A stretch of 64,000 nt of DNA from Bacteroidia bacterium (GTDB lineage Bacteria > Bacteroidota > Bacteroidia > Chitinophagales > Saprospiraceae): the NCBI GenBank assembly GCA_030426765.1, contig JAUHXV010000003.1, positions 1-64,000 of the forward strand, given 5' to 3'. Both the position numbers and the translations under genes were made by a program. Shown here one piece after another: positions 27,145-35,504 of the stretch (the stretch's first letter is position 1; each line of letters opens with the position of its first letter). The notes beneath the pieces were generated by a model, which made no database searches, was not told where the DNA came from, and worked only from the letters and a program-made list of their open reading frames with translations.

Positions 27145-29007
27145 ATGAATTTTGTTACGCTCGAAGCCGTCTCCAAATCCTACGGAGAAAAAGTACTGCT
27201 GGATAAGATCGACTTGCGCATCAACAAGGGAGATAAAATCGCCCTGATTGCGCAAAACGGAAGTGGTAAAACCACCCTGATGAAGATCCTTTGCGGCCAG
27301 ATTGCGCCGGAAGGCGTTAGCCCCAAAGTACTGGTAGCCCCTGATATCCGTATTGGCTTTCTTGATCAGGAACCTGATTTTGCAGGCGGACAGACGATTC
27401 GCGATGCTATCATTCGCATCGACCTGCCTGAAATAAAAGCCTGGGCCGCACATGAACAGGCTTTGGCGCATGGCGAACAAGAAGCACTGGAAAAAGCGGC
27501 GGTCAGCATGGATGATCACCACGCCTGGGATGTGCAGTCCACGATCATGCAGATGTTGCACCAACTGCATCTGATGGATATCAACCAACCTATCGGGCAA
27601 TTGTCCGGTGGTCAGCGCAAACGGTTAGCGATGGCCATGGTGTTATTGGCCAAGCCGGATGTGCTGGTCATGGACGAACCAACTAACCATCTGGATATGG
27701 CGATGGTGGAATGGCTCGAAACCTACCTCCAGCATCCCGATAAAACTTTTCTCGTTGTCACCCACGATCGATATTTTCTCGATCGCATCTGCAATCAGAT
27801 CATTGAACTCGATCGGGGAAAACTAAGACCCTTTCAGGGAAACTATTCCGACTACCTCGAAAAGAAAGCCCTGCTCAACGATCAGATGGCTACCTCTCAG
27901 GAGAAAGCCAGGCAGCTGATGAAAAAAGAGCTCGATTGGATACGCAGGATGCCGAAAGCACGCACCACAAAAAATAAAGCGCGCATTGATAATTTCGAAC
28001 ATATCAAAGCGGCTGCCGCCCGGGTGCTGTATCAGGATACCCTTCGTTTGGAGATTGATATGCAACGGCTGGGTTCTAAAATCCTGGAATGTCACAATGT
28101 GGGTTTTGGATTTGAACCGGACAGATGGCTGATCAAAAACTTTGATTTTAAATTTCCCAAACGCGACAGAGTCGGGATCATCGGTCCGAACGGTGCGGGA
28201 AAGAGTACGTTTATCTCCTTGCTGACCGGCGTCTTAAAACCTACCCAGGGCAAAATTATCCACGGCGAGACCCTGCGCATCGGTCACATGCACCAGAATG
28301 GACTTGAGGTGAAAGCCGATAAACGATTAATTGAAATCGTGCGGGACATTGCGGATTATATTCCGTTGAAAGGAGGTGGGAAGCTGACGGCCGAACAATT
28401 ACTTGAGCGGTTTTTATTTCCGCGTCCACAGCAACAGGTGTATTATTCCCAGATCAGCGGAGGAGAAAGAAGGAGACTCTACCTGCTCACCATTCTGATG
28501 GCCAATCCAAACATGTTGATACTTGATGAGCCCACTAATGATCTCGATATTATTACCCTGAATGTACTTGAAGATTTTCTCATGGAGTATCCGGGAGTTT
28601 TGATTCTGGCATCCCATGACCGGTACATGCTGGATAAACTGGCTGATCATCTTTTTGTATTTGAAGGCAACGGGGTGATCAAGGATTTTCCTGGCGGGTA
28701 CACGGCCTACAGTATCTGGAAGGAAAGTCAGGAAGAAGAAGCACAGTCCATTCCTAAAACTGAGAAGCCATCAGATGCAGTAGCACAGGATAGAAATGAA
28801 TTGCGCAAAGACCTGCGTCGGGCAGAAAAACTGGTGGAGCAACTGGAAGAAAAAAAACGAGTGCTGGAAGCAAAGTTTTTAGCCCCAGAACCCAGTCTTG
28901 AAGACCTGCAACAGTGGGATAAAGAACTTAAACAAACCATTGAAAAACTACAGGAAGCAGAATCCGCATGGTTTGAATTGTCTGCACAGATGGAAGCATT
29001 TTCCTGA
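27145..29007 (+). CDS. ABC-F family ATPase, Uup-like
   Basis: 620 residues from the ATG at 27145 (MNFVTLEAVSKSYGEKV). Two ABC domains: Walker A GSGKTT and signature LSGGQRKR in the first; GPNGAGKST and ISGGERRR in the second; both have DEPTN(H/D)LD Walker B motifs. No transmembrane segments. The C-terminal ~90 residues are a coiled coil (EKLVEQLEEKKRVLEAKF), typical of the Uup group, which acts on ribosomes or branched DNA rather than in transport. The -7 box directly before the ATG implies a leaderless message. The frame is open from 27094, but that part lies upstream of the promoter. Confidence 0.93.
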   Translation: MNFVTLEAVSKSYGEKVLLDKIDLRINKGDKIALIAQNGSGKTTLMKILCGQIAPEGVSPKVLVAPDIRIGFLDQEPDFAGGQTIRDAIIRIDLPEIKAWAAHEQALAHGEQEALEKAAVSMDDHHAWDVQSTIMQMLHQLHLMDINQPIGQLSGGQRKRLAMAMVLLAKPDVLVMDEPTNHLDMAMVEWLETYLQHPDKTFLVVTHDRYFLDRICNQIIELDRGKLRPFQGNYSDYLEKKALLNDQMATSQEKARQLMKKELDWIRRMPKARTTKNKARIDNFEHIKAAAARVLYQDTLRLEIDMQRLGSKILECHNVGFGFEPDRWLIKNFDFKFPKRDRVGIIGPNGAGKSTFISLLTGVLKPTQGKIIHGETLRIGHMHQNGLEVKADKRLIEIVRDIADYIPLKGGGKLTAEQLLERFLFPRPQQQVYYSQISGGERRRLYLLTILMANPNMLILDEPTNDLDIITLNVLEDFLMEYPGVLILASHDRYMLDKLADHLFVFEGNGVIKDFPGGYTAYSIWKESQEEEAQSIPKTEKPSDAVAQDRNELRKDLRRAEKLVEQLEEKKRVLEAKFLAPEPSLEDLQQWDKELKQTIEKLQEAESAWFELSAQMEAFS

Positions 29008-29091
29008 TCATGTGATAAAACGATGTGTTTTCCGGGAAGCAAGTCGTGATCAAATCCAAAAATTCAAGTATTTTACCTAAAAGGAAGTGAC

Positions 29092-29535
29092 ATGTTTTCA
29101 AAATCCGCAGAGTATGCTTTGCGTGCTTTAATTTATCTGGCTCAGAAAAGTTCTGAAGAGCATAAAATCGGGATCGGCGAAATTTCAGAGGCAATCGATT
29201 CACCAAAATCGTTTACAGCCAAAATTTTACAAAAACTCACGCAGGGCGATAATTTGATCAGTTCCATTACGGGCCCATCCGGAGGATTCTATCTAAGCCC
29301 AGAAGCTAAAAAGGTCTCCATGCTAAACGTACTTGCCTTGCTCGAAACAGACCAGAAAGTGACCGGATGCATTCTGGGACTTGAAGAATGTTCGGAAGTC
29401 AATCCATGTCCATTACATGAGGAATACGCCGGAATCAGAAATCAACTGACGAACCTGCTTAAGAAAAAAACACTTGAAAACCTGGCAAAGGAAATGAAAG
29501 ATCCAAAAGTAGTCATTACAAACATCAGGAAATAG
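29092..29535 (+). CDS. Rrf2-family transcriptional regulator with three-Cys cluster site
   Basis: 147 residues. The N-terminal winged helix (MFSKSAEYALRALIYLAQKS, then SFTAKILQKLTQGDNLISSITGPSGGFYL) is the Rrf2 signature. The effector region has Cys93, Cys100 and Cys106 (CILGLEECSEVNPC), the pattern used by IscR/NsrR-type members to hold an Fe-S cluster, so it probably senses redox, NO or iron-sulfur status. The next gene follows 39 nt later and may be co-transcribed. Targets unknown; the nos operon ~31 kb away is one candidate by analogy only. Confidence 0.9.
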   Translation: MFSKSAEYALRALIYLAQKSSEEHKIGIGEISEAIDSPKSFTAKILQKLTQGDNLISSITGPSGGFYLSPEAKKVSMLNVLALLETDQKVTGCILGLEECSEVNPCPLHEEYAGIRNQLTNLLKKKTLENLAKEMKDPKVVITNIRK

Positions 29536-29574
29536 ATAATTGATCTTCGTGTTGAAATAGTCAACCTCTTTTAC

Positions 29575-30702
29575 ATGAACCTGGACGCGATCAAACAACC
29601 TGCACTCATCCTGGATGAACAACGGTGCCGCCGAAATATTCAACAGATGGCCCGAAAAGTTGCTGCACAACAAATAGTGCTTCGGCCTCACTTTAAAACA
29701 CACCAATCAATCCGGATAGGAGAGTGGTGCAGAGAGGAAGGGATTCAGGCGATCACGGTTTCATCTGTAGGGATGGCTCAGTATTTTGCAAAGGCAGGAT
29801 GGGACGATATCACAATAGCTTTTCCGGTCAACCTCAGAGAACTTGAAGACATCGTCGCCTTGTCATCACAGGTCCGACTGAGTTTGCTTGTTCTGGATCC
29901 CGAGACCGTTTCAAGATTGGGAAATGCTGTATCAAACACCCTCTCACTCTGGATTAAGATTGATGTGGGGACGCACCGGACCGGCTTGTTGCCTGACGAT
30001 TTTGTCACAATAGGTCAAATCACAGACGCCATTGGTCAATTTCCCAATCTTTCTTTTGAGGGGTTTCTGGCCCATGCAGGGCATAGCTACCAGACACGAA
30101 GCAAGGAAGAAGCGCAACGCGTATACGACGCATCGTTGCGCTTACTGCTGAATTTGAAACAAAAGTATGCCTCTGTTTTTCCACACCTTAAAATATCACT
30201 GGGTGATACGCCCGGTGCCTCTATGGTTGATTCGTTTGGTGAAGTGGATGAACTGCGTCCGGGCAATTATATTTTTTATGACCTGATGCAACAGCAGATC
30301 GGAGCCTGTGGGTTTGATGACATTGCTGTTGCTTTAGCTTGCCCGGTGGTGGCTACGCATACCGATCGACTGCAATGGATTATTTATGGGGGCGCGATTC
30401 ATTTTTCCAAAGATTTTCTTCAGCTCACCACCGGAGAAAAATGTTTCGGCAGGATGGTAAATGAAGATGGTCGATCCTGGTCTGTCGATCAGGTTGAAAA
30501 GAATCCTTTTCTCGTTTCACTTTCACAGGAACATGGGGTTGTGCAATGTAGTGAAGAAACGTTTCAATTGTACAAGCCCGGAGATATTTCACTTTGGTTG
30601 CCGGTACACAGTTGCTTGACAGCTGAGTCTGCTGGAGGATATGTAACCGCTACGGGTGAAAATCTGGATCACTATCATCGGGAAAGAATAAAGCAGCTTT
30701 AA
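29575..30702 (+). CDS. PLP-dependent D-threonine aldolase / D-serine dehydratase-type enzyme
   Basis: 375 residues. An alanine-racemase-type TIM barrel holds the PLP lysine Lys41 in RPHFKTHQS. The C-terminal beta domain has the metal-binding pair His345/Cys347 (PVHSCLTA), as in D-serine dehydratase and D-threonine aldolase. These enzymes cleave D-3-hydroxyamino acids to glycine plus aldehyde or to pyruvate plus ammonia. It follows the Rrf2 gene with 39 nt between, possibly as one transcript, and converges with the TPR lipoprotein gene (16 nt). Substrate choice between the two activities is not readable. Confidence 0.88.
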   Translation: MNLDAIKQPALILDEQRCRRNIQQMARKVAAQQIVLRPHFKTHQSIRIGEWCREEGIQAITVSSVGMAQYFAKAGWDDITIAFPVNLRELEDIVALSSQVRLSLLVLDPETVSRLGNAVSNTLSLWIKIDVGTHRTGLLPDDFVTIGQITDAIGQFPNLSFEGFLAHAGHSYQTRSKEEAQRVYDASLRLLLNLKQKYASVFPHLKISLGDTPGASMVDSFGEVDELRPGNYIFYDLMQQQIGACGFDDIAVALACPVVATHTDRLQWIIYGGAIHFSKDFLQLTTGEKCFGRMVNEDGRSWSVDQVEKNPFLVSLSQEHGVVQCSEETFQLYKPGDISLWLPVHSCLTAESAGGYVTATGENLDHYHRERIKQL

Positions 30703-30718
30703 GTTCAGTCTTCGGAAG

Positions 30719-31753
30719 TTATCCCGCATCTTTCAGCTCCTGCAGCGCGTCTCGTGCCTGGTCATATCCATCATCGAGTCTTAAGGCCTGTTCGAAAGCC
30801 TCTTTTGCGGTCTGTGGGTTGCCTTGAAACTGGTACACTTTTCCGATATAGAACCATGCTGCTGCATTGGCGGGATCAATTTCTTTTAAAATCACAAGTT
30901 CTTTCATCGCCGCGTCGAGGCTATCCTGATACATCAGCAGTATGGCAGCATTCAGGTATGCCTCCGGGTATTGAAAATCCAGTGTGTGGATATGGCGGTA
31001 TATCTCAAGTGCTTCAGCCAACCGGTCATTATTCTGCAGATAATAGGCTTTGGCATGCCAGGCGGCAACGTTTTTTGGATCCACTTTGATCGCATTGTCA
31101 AAATACTGACCGGCCAACGGGTTTTGTGTGCGATCCATCAGATCGCCTAGGATGACCCAGGCTTCACTCATATCGGGATTGCGTTCGACAGCGGATTGGA
31201 ACGCACCGATAGCAAGGTCAGTTTTCCCCTGGTCGCGATAGACCATACCCAGCATAAAGAGTGCTTCAGGGTCTCCCGGGTGAATTTTCATAATATCGGC
31301 CAGGGTATTTAATGCGGGATCGTATTGCTTCAGAATGAGCTGAAATTCGGACAACTTCAGTTTAGTACGGATGCTGTCCGGATATAAAGCAGCGGCCCTT
31401 TGCATGGTTTGCAGTGCAAGTCCGGATTGATATGAGTCGAGATACACATCCGCCAGAAGGTGATGCGCCCGGAGGTGGGTGGAATCAATTTTCATTACCA
31501 TCGCCAGGTCACGCACGGCCTGCTCATAGGCTTCCCGCTCATAATAGATCTCACTCCGACGGAGATAAAGTTCGATGTCTTTAGGTGAGGCATAAATCGC
31601 TTCCGTCAGCGCATCGATAGTGGGATCACCCGTGAGATCAAGGTGTTCGGAAGCTGGAGCGGCATCTTTACAACTTAGAAAGCAAAAAAGAGCAAATACA
31701 AACAAAGCGCTCTTGCTGATGAGTTGTGTCAAAGGCAATGTATTCAATGTCAT
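30719..31753 (-). CDS. TPR-repeat lipoprotein
   Basis: 344 residues. The signal peptide ends in CFLSC, with Cys28 lipidated. The rest is a run of about seven to eight tetratricopeptide repeats (patterns such as AHHLLADVYLDSYQSGLAL, ALFMLGMVYRDQGKTDLAIGAFQ, AWFYIGKVYQFQGNPQTAKEAFEQAL). TPR lipoproteins scaffold envelope protein complexes; no partner is evident. It lies 37 nt after the DUF937 gene on the same strand, so the two may form an operon. Confidence 0.88.
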   Translation of the reverse strand: MTLNTLPLTQLISKSALFVFALFCFLSCKDAAPASEHLDLTGDPTIDALTEAIYASPKDIELYLRRSEIYYEREAYEQAVRDLAMVMKIDSTHLRAHHLLADVYLDSYQSGLALQTMQRAAALYPDSIRTKLKLSEFQLILKQYDPALNTLADIMKIHPGDPEALFMLGMVYRDQGKTDLAIGAFQSAVERNPDMSEAWVILGDLMDRTQNPLAGQYFDNAIKVDPKNVAAWHAKAYYLQNNDRLAEALEIYRHIHTLDFQYPEAYLNAAILLMYQDSLDAAMKELVILKEIDPANAAAWFYIGKVYQFQGNPQTAKEAFEQALRLDDGYDQARDALQELKDAG

Positions 31754-31790
31754 GGTGTGATACCTGAAAGGAAAATAAAGAGAGAGGGAT

Positions 31791-32396
31791 TTATTTTCTG
31801 TTCATAAAAAACTTCATGCCCAGATCTGCTATATCATCCATCACACTGCCATCCCCATCGGCGTCAAGCAATCTCTCCAGAATGCCCATTTCCTGCTTCT
31901 GATTGACTTGCGACCGAACACTTCCGGAGAGCAGGTCACTGATATTTCCGGCATCAACGGCTTTTTCTTTTCTGGCTTTGCCCAATGCGCTCAGCACCAT
32001 CGGTGCCAGGGTAATCATCAGTTTTTGAATCTGATCGGAATCTAACCCTGAAGCTTTACCAAGTACCTGATTGGCTCCGGCTTGCTTTGCACCCAACACG
32101 TGTTTCAAAATGCCTGCTCCGTTTAAGGTGCTGGCATTCGAGGCAGAACGTCCTCCCAGCAGGTAACCGGCGACATCATCCAAAACACTTCCATCGTGAT
32201 CGCGATCCAGTGCTGCCACGAGAAGATCCGCACCTCCCGGTTGCGCTGCATTTTTGTTCAAACCCGCCACAAGAGTAGAAATCACACCGGATGCGGCGGT
32301 TTCTGTCTGACTGCGAGATTCCGCTCCAATGTGCTGTGTGAGTTGCCCGACCAGGTCCTCGCTTAATTGACCCTGGAGTAATTCGATAACATTCAT
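31791..32396 (-). CDS. DUF937 (YidB-like) protein with two Asp-rich loops
   Basis: 201 residues, no signal peptide. The overall sequence (IELLQGQLSEDLVGQLTQHIG, then SGVISTLVAGLNKNAA, and a second helical half ending in MKFFMNRK) matches DUF937. Two loops, DRDHDGSVLDD and DADGDGSVMDD, have the EF-hand/dockerin spacing and could bind calcium. The protein is likely cytoplasmic and forms helical bundles; function unknown. It is first gene of a two-gene unit with the TPR lipoprotein. Confidence 0.85.
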   Translation of the reverse strand: MNVIELLQGQLSEDLVGQLTQHIGAESRSQTETAASGVISTLVAGLNKNAAQPGGADLLVAALDRDHDGSVLDDVAGYLLGGRSASNASTLNGAGILKHVLGAKQAGANQVLGKASGLDSDQIQKLMITLAPMVLSALGKARKEKAVDAGNISDLLSGSVRSQVNQKQEMGILERLLDADGDGSVMDDIADLGMKFFMNRK

Positions 32397-32718
32397 GCTC
32401 TATATTTTGAATTGACAGATAAAATAATCATGAGATACACCTTCGTTTATAACGAGAAAGGACAAGGTAATTGTTTCAGGGGAGTTGGCAAAACCTCCTG
32501 GCTGATGTACATATTCGGGTCTGCTGTTTCTTCTTTTTTGAAAAACATGACCTTGGCGATCATTCCTTTCCGGCAACCGAAAAACCCTTCACATTAACAT
32601 TTCAATAAGCTTTTTCGCCGCTGAAAAGGGCAAAATATCAATGCTGACGGCATTTTTGGCGCGTTTTTTGATATTAAACAAGTTTATAATATGTATTTGA
32701 GCAAAGAATTTACTTCTG
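32397..32718. other. Divergent intergenic region
   Basis: 322 bases between DUF937 (minus) and the glucosaminidase gene (plus). I see no exact TAnnTTTG on either strand. An inverted repeat AATATCAA (32634-32641) / TTGATATT (32668-32675) with a 26-nt spacer lies ~45-85 nt before the plus-strand gene. A 61-codon frame at 32412-32597 has no protein-like features. Confidence 0.5.
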
Positions 32719-33939
32719 ATGCAGTATAAAATATTGATAATCATGCTATTAGGCGCTTTCTGCACCTTGGGTCTTGCCCAGGACAGACAGGCTTATATCA
32801 TGCAATATCAGGACGTCGCCGTGACGGAAATGCTCAGATCGGGCGTTCCGGCCAGTATTAAACTGGCACAGGCCATTCTCGAGTCCAATGCCGGGTGCAG
32901 TACGCTGGCCAAAAAGGCCAATAATCACTTTGGCATCAAGTGTGGAGGCAGCTGGAATGGGAAAACTTACCACCGGGCAGATGACGATTATCGCAATGGC
33001 AAACTGATTAAATCTTGTTTCCGAGAGTTCAACTCGGTGCTGGAATGTTATGAAGCGCACTCAGACTTTTTGACTGATTCAGGCAAATCAGGGCGTTATG
33101 GATTTTTATTTGATCTGGAGATCACCGATTATAAAGGATGGGCCAAGGGGCTTTCCAAGGCAGGATATGCCACCGATCCTCAATACGCTTCACGCCTGAT
33201 CAGCCTGATCGAAAAGTATGAGTTGTACCGTTTTGACAATGAGTTTGAAAACCAAATGGCGATCCGACAGCAAATGGTATCGCCCGGTATGCTTAATATT
33301 CTTTACCAGAATGATGTGCAATATGCATTGGCCTTTGAAGGAGACAATACCCGGACATTTGCCAGTCGCTATGATGTCAATGCCAAAAAGATTAAAAAGT
33401 ACAATGACAATATTTATTCCACCGATCAGGAACTGGAACTCAACAGCAAGGTGTACCTGGAGGCGAAGCGATCGAAGTACAAAGGCTCGAGGAAATATCA
33501 TATCCTGAGGGAGGGAGAAGACATGGTGTATGTGGCGCAGGAGTATGGTATCAAATTGGAAGCCTTGTTGAAGAGAAACCGGCTTCAACCCAATGAAGTA
33601 CCTGTACCGAATCAGAAAATTTATCTCCGAGGCAGACCCAAAACGGAGATTCGAACAGCGGATCCTTATGAAATACCCGAAGATGTCACGCCTCAGCCTA
33701 TCGTACCGTTGAATACACCGGCAAATACCAGCGATGTGGCGTATCGTGAGGACCTGGCCGTCAATAATACCAGACTGTCTGAGGATCAAACAACCGGCAG
33801 CAAAACACATGTTGTCGTCAGAGGGGACACCCTTTTTGGCATTGCCAGACGCTATGGATTGTCTTTGGAAGAGTTGAAAAAGAAGAACAGTTTAACTTTG
33901 GATACCATTTTTGAAGGCCAAATTTTAATCTGTCAATGA
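32719..33939 (+). CDS. Secreted glucosaminidase-domain peptidoglycan hydrolase with LysM repeats
   Basis: 406 residues. The signal peptide (MQYKILIIMLLGAFCTLGLAQ) leads to a mannosyl-glycoprotein endo-beta-N-acetylglucosaminidase (FlgJ/Bax-like) domain: PASIKLAQAILESNAGCSTLAKKANNHFGIKC, with the catalytic Glu in ILES, and YRNGKLIKSCFREFNSVLECYEAHSDFL. Two LysM-type peptidoglycan-binding modules follow, one ~265-310 (YHILREGEDMVYVAQEYGI) and one at the C-terminus (HVVVRGDTLFGIARRYGL). It should cleave glycan strands in the periplasm. The next gene overlaps by 4 nt (ATGA), so both are one unit. Confidence 0.93.
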   Translation: MQYKILIIMLLGAFCTLGLAQDRQAYIMQYQDVAVTEMLRSGVPASIKLAQAILESNAGCSTLAKKANNHFGIKCGGSWNGKTYHRADDDYRNGKLIKSCFREFNSVLECYEAHSDFLTDSGKSGRYGFLFDLEITDYKGWAKGLSKAGYATDPQYASRLISLIEKYELYRFDNEFENQMAIRQQMVSPGMLNILYQNDVQYALAFEGDNTRTFASRYDVNAKKIKKYNDNIYSTDQELELNSKVYLEAKRSKYKGSRKYHILREGEDMVYVAQEYGIKLEALLKRNRLQPNEVPVPNQKIYLRGRPKTEIRTADPYEIPEDVTPQPIVPLNTPANTSDVAYREDLAVNNTRLSEDQTTGSKTHVVVRGDTLFGIARRYGLSLEELKKKNSLTLDTIFEGQILICQ

Positions 33940-34643
33940 GTATTGTAAGGAATTTACCCGCGCTCATCTTATTTTTTGTTTGTCTCTGCATCCAGTCCGT
34001 TACAGGGCAGGGTACAGTCTATTCCATCCTGGCGGGTCCCAGCCTAAGCACCCAGTCAGTGAATGGGTTTCAGAAAGAACCTTTTGTTCGACTACACGTC
34101 AAAGCGGTCATGGAATCGAGTAGTGACATCAGTCCTAATTCAGCCTATCTGAGCCTGGGGTATCATACGAAAGGAAGTGCGGTAAGGACTTTTGGATACT
34201 ACGATCCAAACACCGGACAAAACAGACCTTCCCAATCCTCTGCAATGGAGTTTCACAATCTTTCTTTTACTGCCGGTGTGAAGCAAAGAAAGGAAGTGGG
34301 TGAGACATTTTTGAGTTACGGTCTGGGTGCTCGCCTGGATTATAACATCAGCACCGATTTTGATGCCTTTTTTGCCGGCCTTCAGGGAGCAAAAAACCAG
34401 TTTACCTATGGGTTAAGTTTTGATATCGGATGGGAATTTCCACTCAGTGAACTTGTCAGCACAACCGTGGAGATTGGGTTTTCACCTGATTTAAGTTCCC
34501 AGATTTACATACCGGCACAGAATACCGGCTACACGGATGCCAACGGAAATGAAATTATAATTCAGGAAACAGACATGAAAAATGTTGTTTTTGAAGCAAG
34601 AGCCGGATTCAGATTCTGGAGGAAAGTCGAGTATATCGATTAG
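33936..34643 (+). CDS. Outer-membrane beta-barrel protein
   Basis: 235 residues. A signal peptide (ending QSVTGQG) precedes a protein of alternating hydrophobic strands and ends in an aromatic strand (FEARAGFRFWRKVEYID), as in small 8-strand PorT/OmpW-like barrels. The start codon overlaps the stop of the glucosaminidase gene by 4 nt (ATGA), so translation is coupled and the barrel may act with that hydrolase. No enzymatic motif; family not assigned. Confidence 0.7.
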   Translation: MSIVRNLPALILFFVCLCIQSVTGQGTVYSILAGPSLSTQSVNGFQKEPFVRLHVKAVMESSSDISPNSAYLSLGYHTKGSAVRTFGYYDPNTGQNRPSQSSAMEFHNLSFTAGVKQRKEVGETFLSYGLGARLDYNISTDFDAFFAGLQGAKNQFTYGLSFDIGWEFPLSELVSTTVEIGFSPDLSSQIYIPAQNTGYTDANGNEIIIQETDMKNVVFEARAGFRFWRKVEYID

Positions 34644-34661
34644 GCCCACTCCCTTTTCCAT

Positions 34662-35504
34662 TTATGATGGCATACAAAACGGCAGCGCTGCTTCGATCAG
34701 TTTACCCACCTTCAGCGCACTGTTATTAACGACGCGCACCACCTCTTCGACTGAAACTTCTTTCACATTTTCCGGAGGGTAACACATATTGGAGACAACC
34801 GAAACCGCCATGACCTTCATGCCCAGGTGGCGTGCAGCAATTGTCTCCGGAACAGCAGACATACCCACAAGATCAGCGCCGGCTCCGCGAAGAAAAGCAT
34901 ACTCAGCTGGTGTCTCCAGATTAGGGCCGGTACTTCCGGCATAAACTCCTGTCTTCAGCCGGAGGTCCATCGTTAAGGCTTTTTCGGAAGTAAAGCGGAT
35001 CCAATCTTTATCATACGCATTCGACATATCCGGAAAGCGAGGTCCCCAGCGATCTTCATTGACACCTCTCAACGGATTAGCATGCATCAGGTTGATATGA
35101 TCGCTGAGCAAGACAATCTCTCCGTTCTGAAAATCAGGGTTAAGGCCACCGGCGGCATTGGTCGTGATCAGATGCGTGCAGCCAATCGTATGAAGCATGC
35201 GTACGCCCCGCACCACTTCGTTCATTTCGTAGCCTTCATAATAGTGAATCCGACCAGTCAGAATAGCTGTTTCCACGCCATTGATAACTGTAAAGATGAG
35301 TCGGCTTCGATGCGACACCACACGCGGGGCTATGAGGTTTGGGACATCTGCGATTTGAATCTCTACGCCTTGGTTGAGCGATTCGGTCCAGGCCGTGTAC
35401 CCTGTGCCAGTGATGATGCCTGCTTTAGGGGTAAATGGAATCCGTGCCTTTACAAAGGCAGCCGCTTCCATCACTCTATCGTATTCCGAATGGCTCATGT
35501 TCAA
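34662..35504 (-). CDS. Purine-nucleoside phosphorylase family enzyme
   Basis: 280 residues. Trimeric PNP signatures are present: TGRIHYYEGY, LITTNAAGGLNPDF, GPNLETPAEYAFLRGAGADLVGMSAVPETIAARH and a purine-contact Asn in VSNMC. The N-terminal phosphate loop is unusual: GTGYTAW instead of the usual GSGLG, and the next loop reads SHRSRL rather than GHxGxL, so phosphate handling may differ. The start codon follows the mqnC stop directly (ATG ends at 35504; the mqnC stop is 35505-35507), so the two are co-translated. The normal role is phosphorolysis of inosine/guanosine; the mqnC pairing suggests another possible substrate. Confidence 0.85.
   Translation of the reverse strand: MNMSHSEYDRVMEAAAFVKARIPFTPKAGIITGTGYTAWTESLNQGVEIQIADVPNLIAPRVVSHRSRLIFTVINGVETAILTGRIHYYEGYEMNEVVRGVRMLHTIGCTHLITTNAAGGLNPDFQNGEIVLLSDHINLMHANPLRGVNEDRWGPRFPDMSNAYDKDWIRFTSEKALTMDLRLKTGVYAGSTGPNLETPAEYAFLRGAGADLVGMSAVPETIAARHLGMKVMAVSVVSNMCYPPENVKEVSVEEVVRVVNNSALKVGKLIEAALPFCMPS

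Noticed and set aside
32412-32597. 61-codon frame in the DUF937/glucosaminidase intergenic region
   Set aside because: Starts at a non-ATG codon, no recognisable sequence features and no good start signal.
33190-33810. 206-codon minus-strand frame inside the glucosaminidase/LysM gene
   Set aside because: Antisense to an intact catalytic and LysM protein; no start context and no domain.
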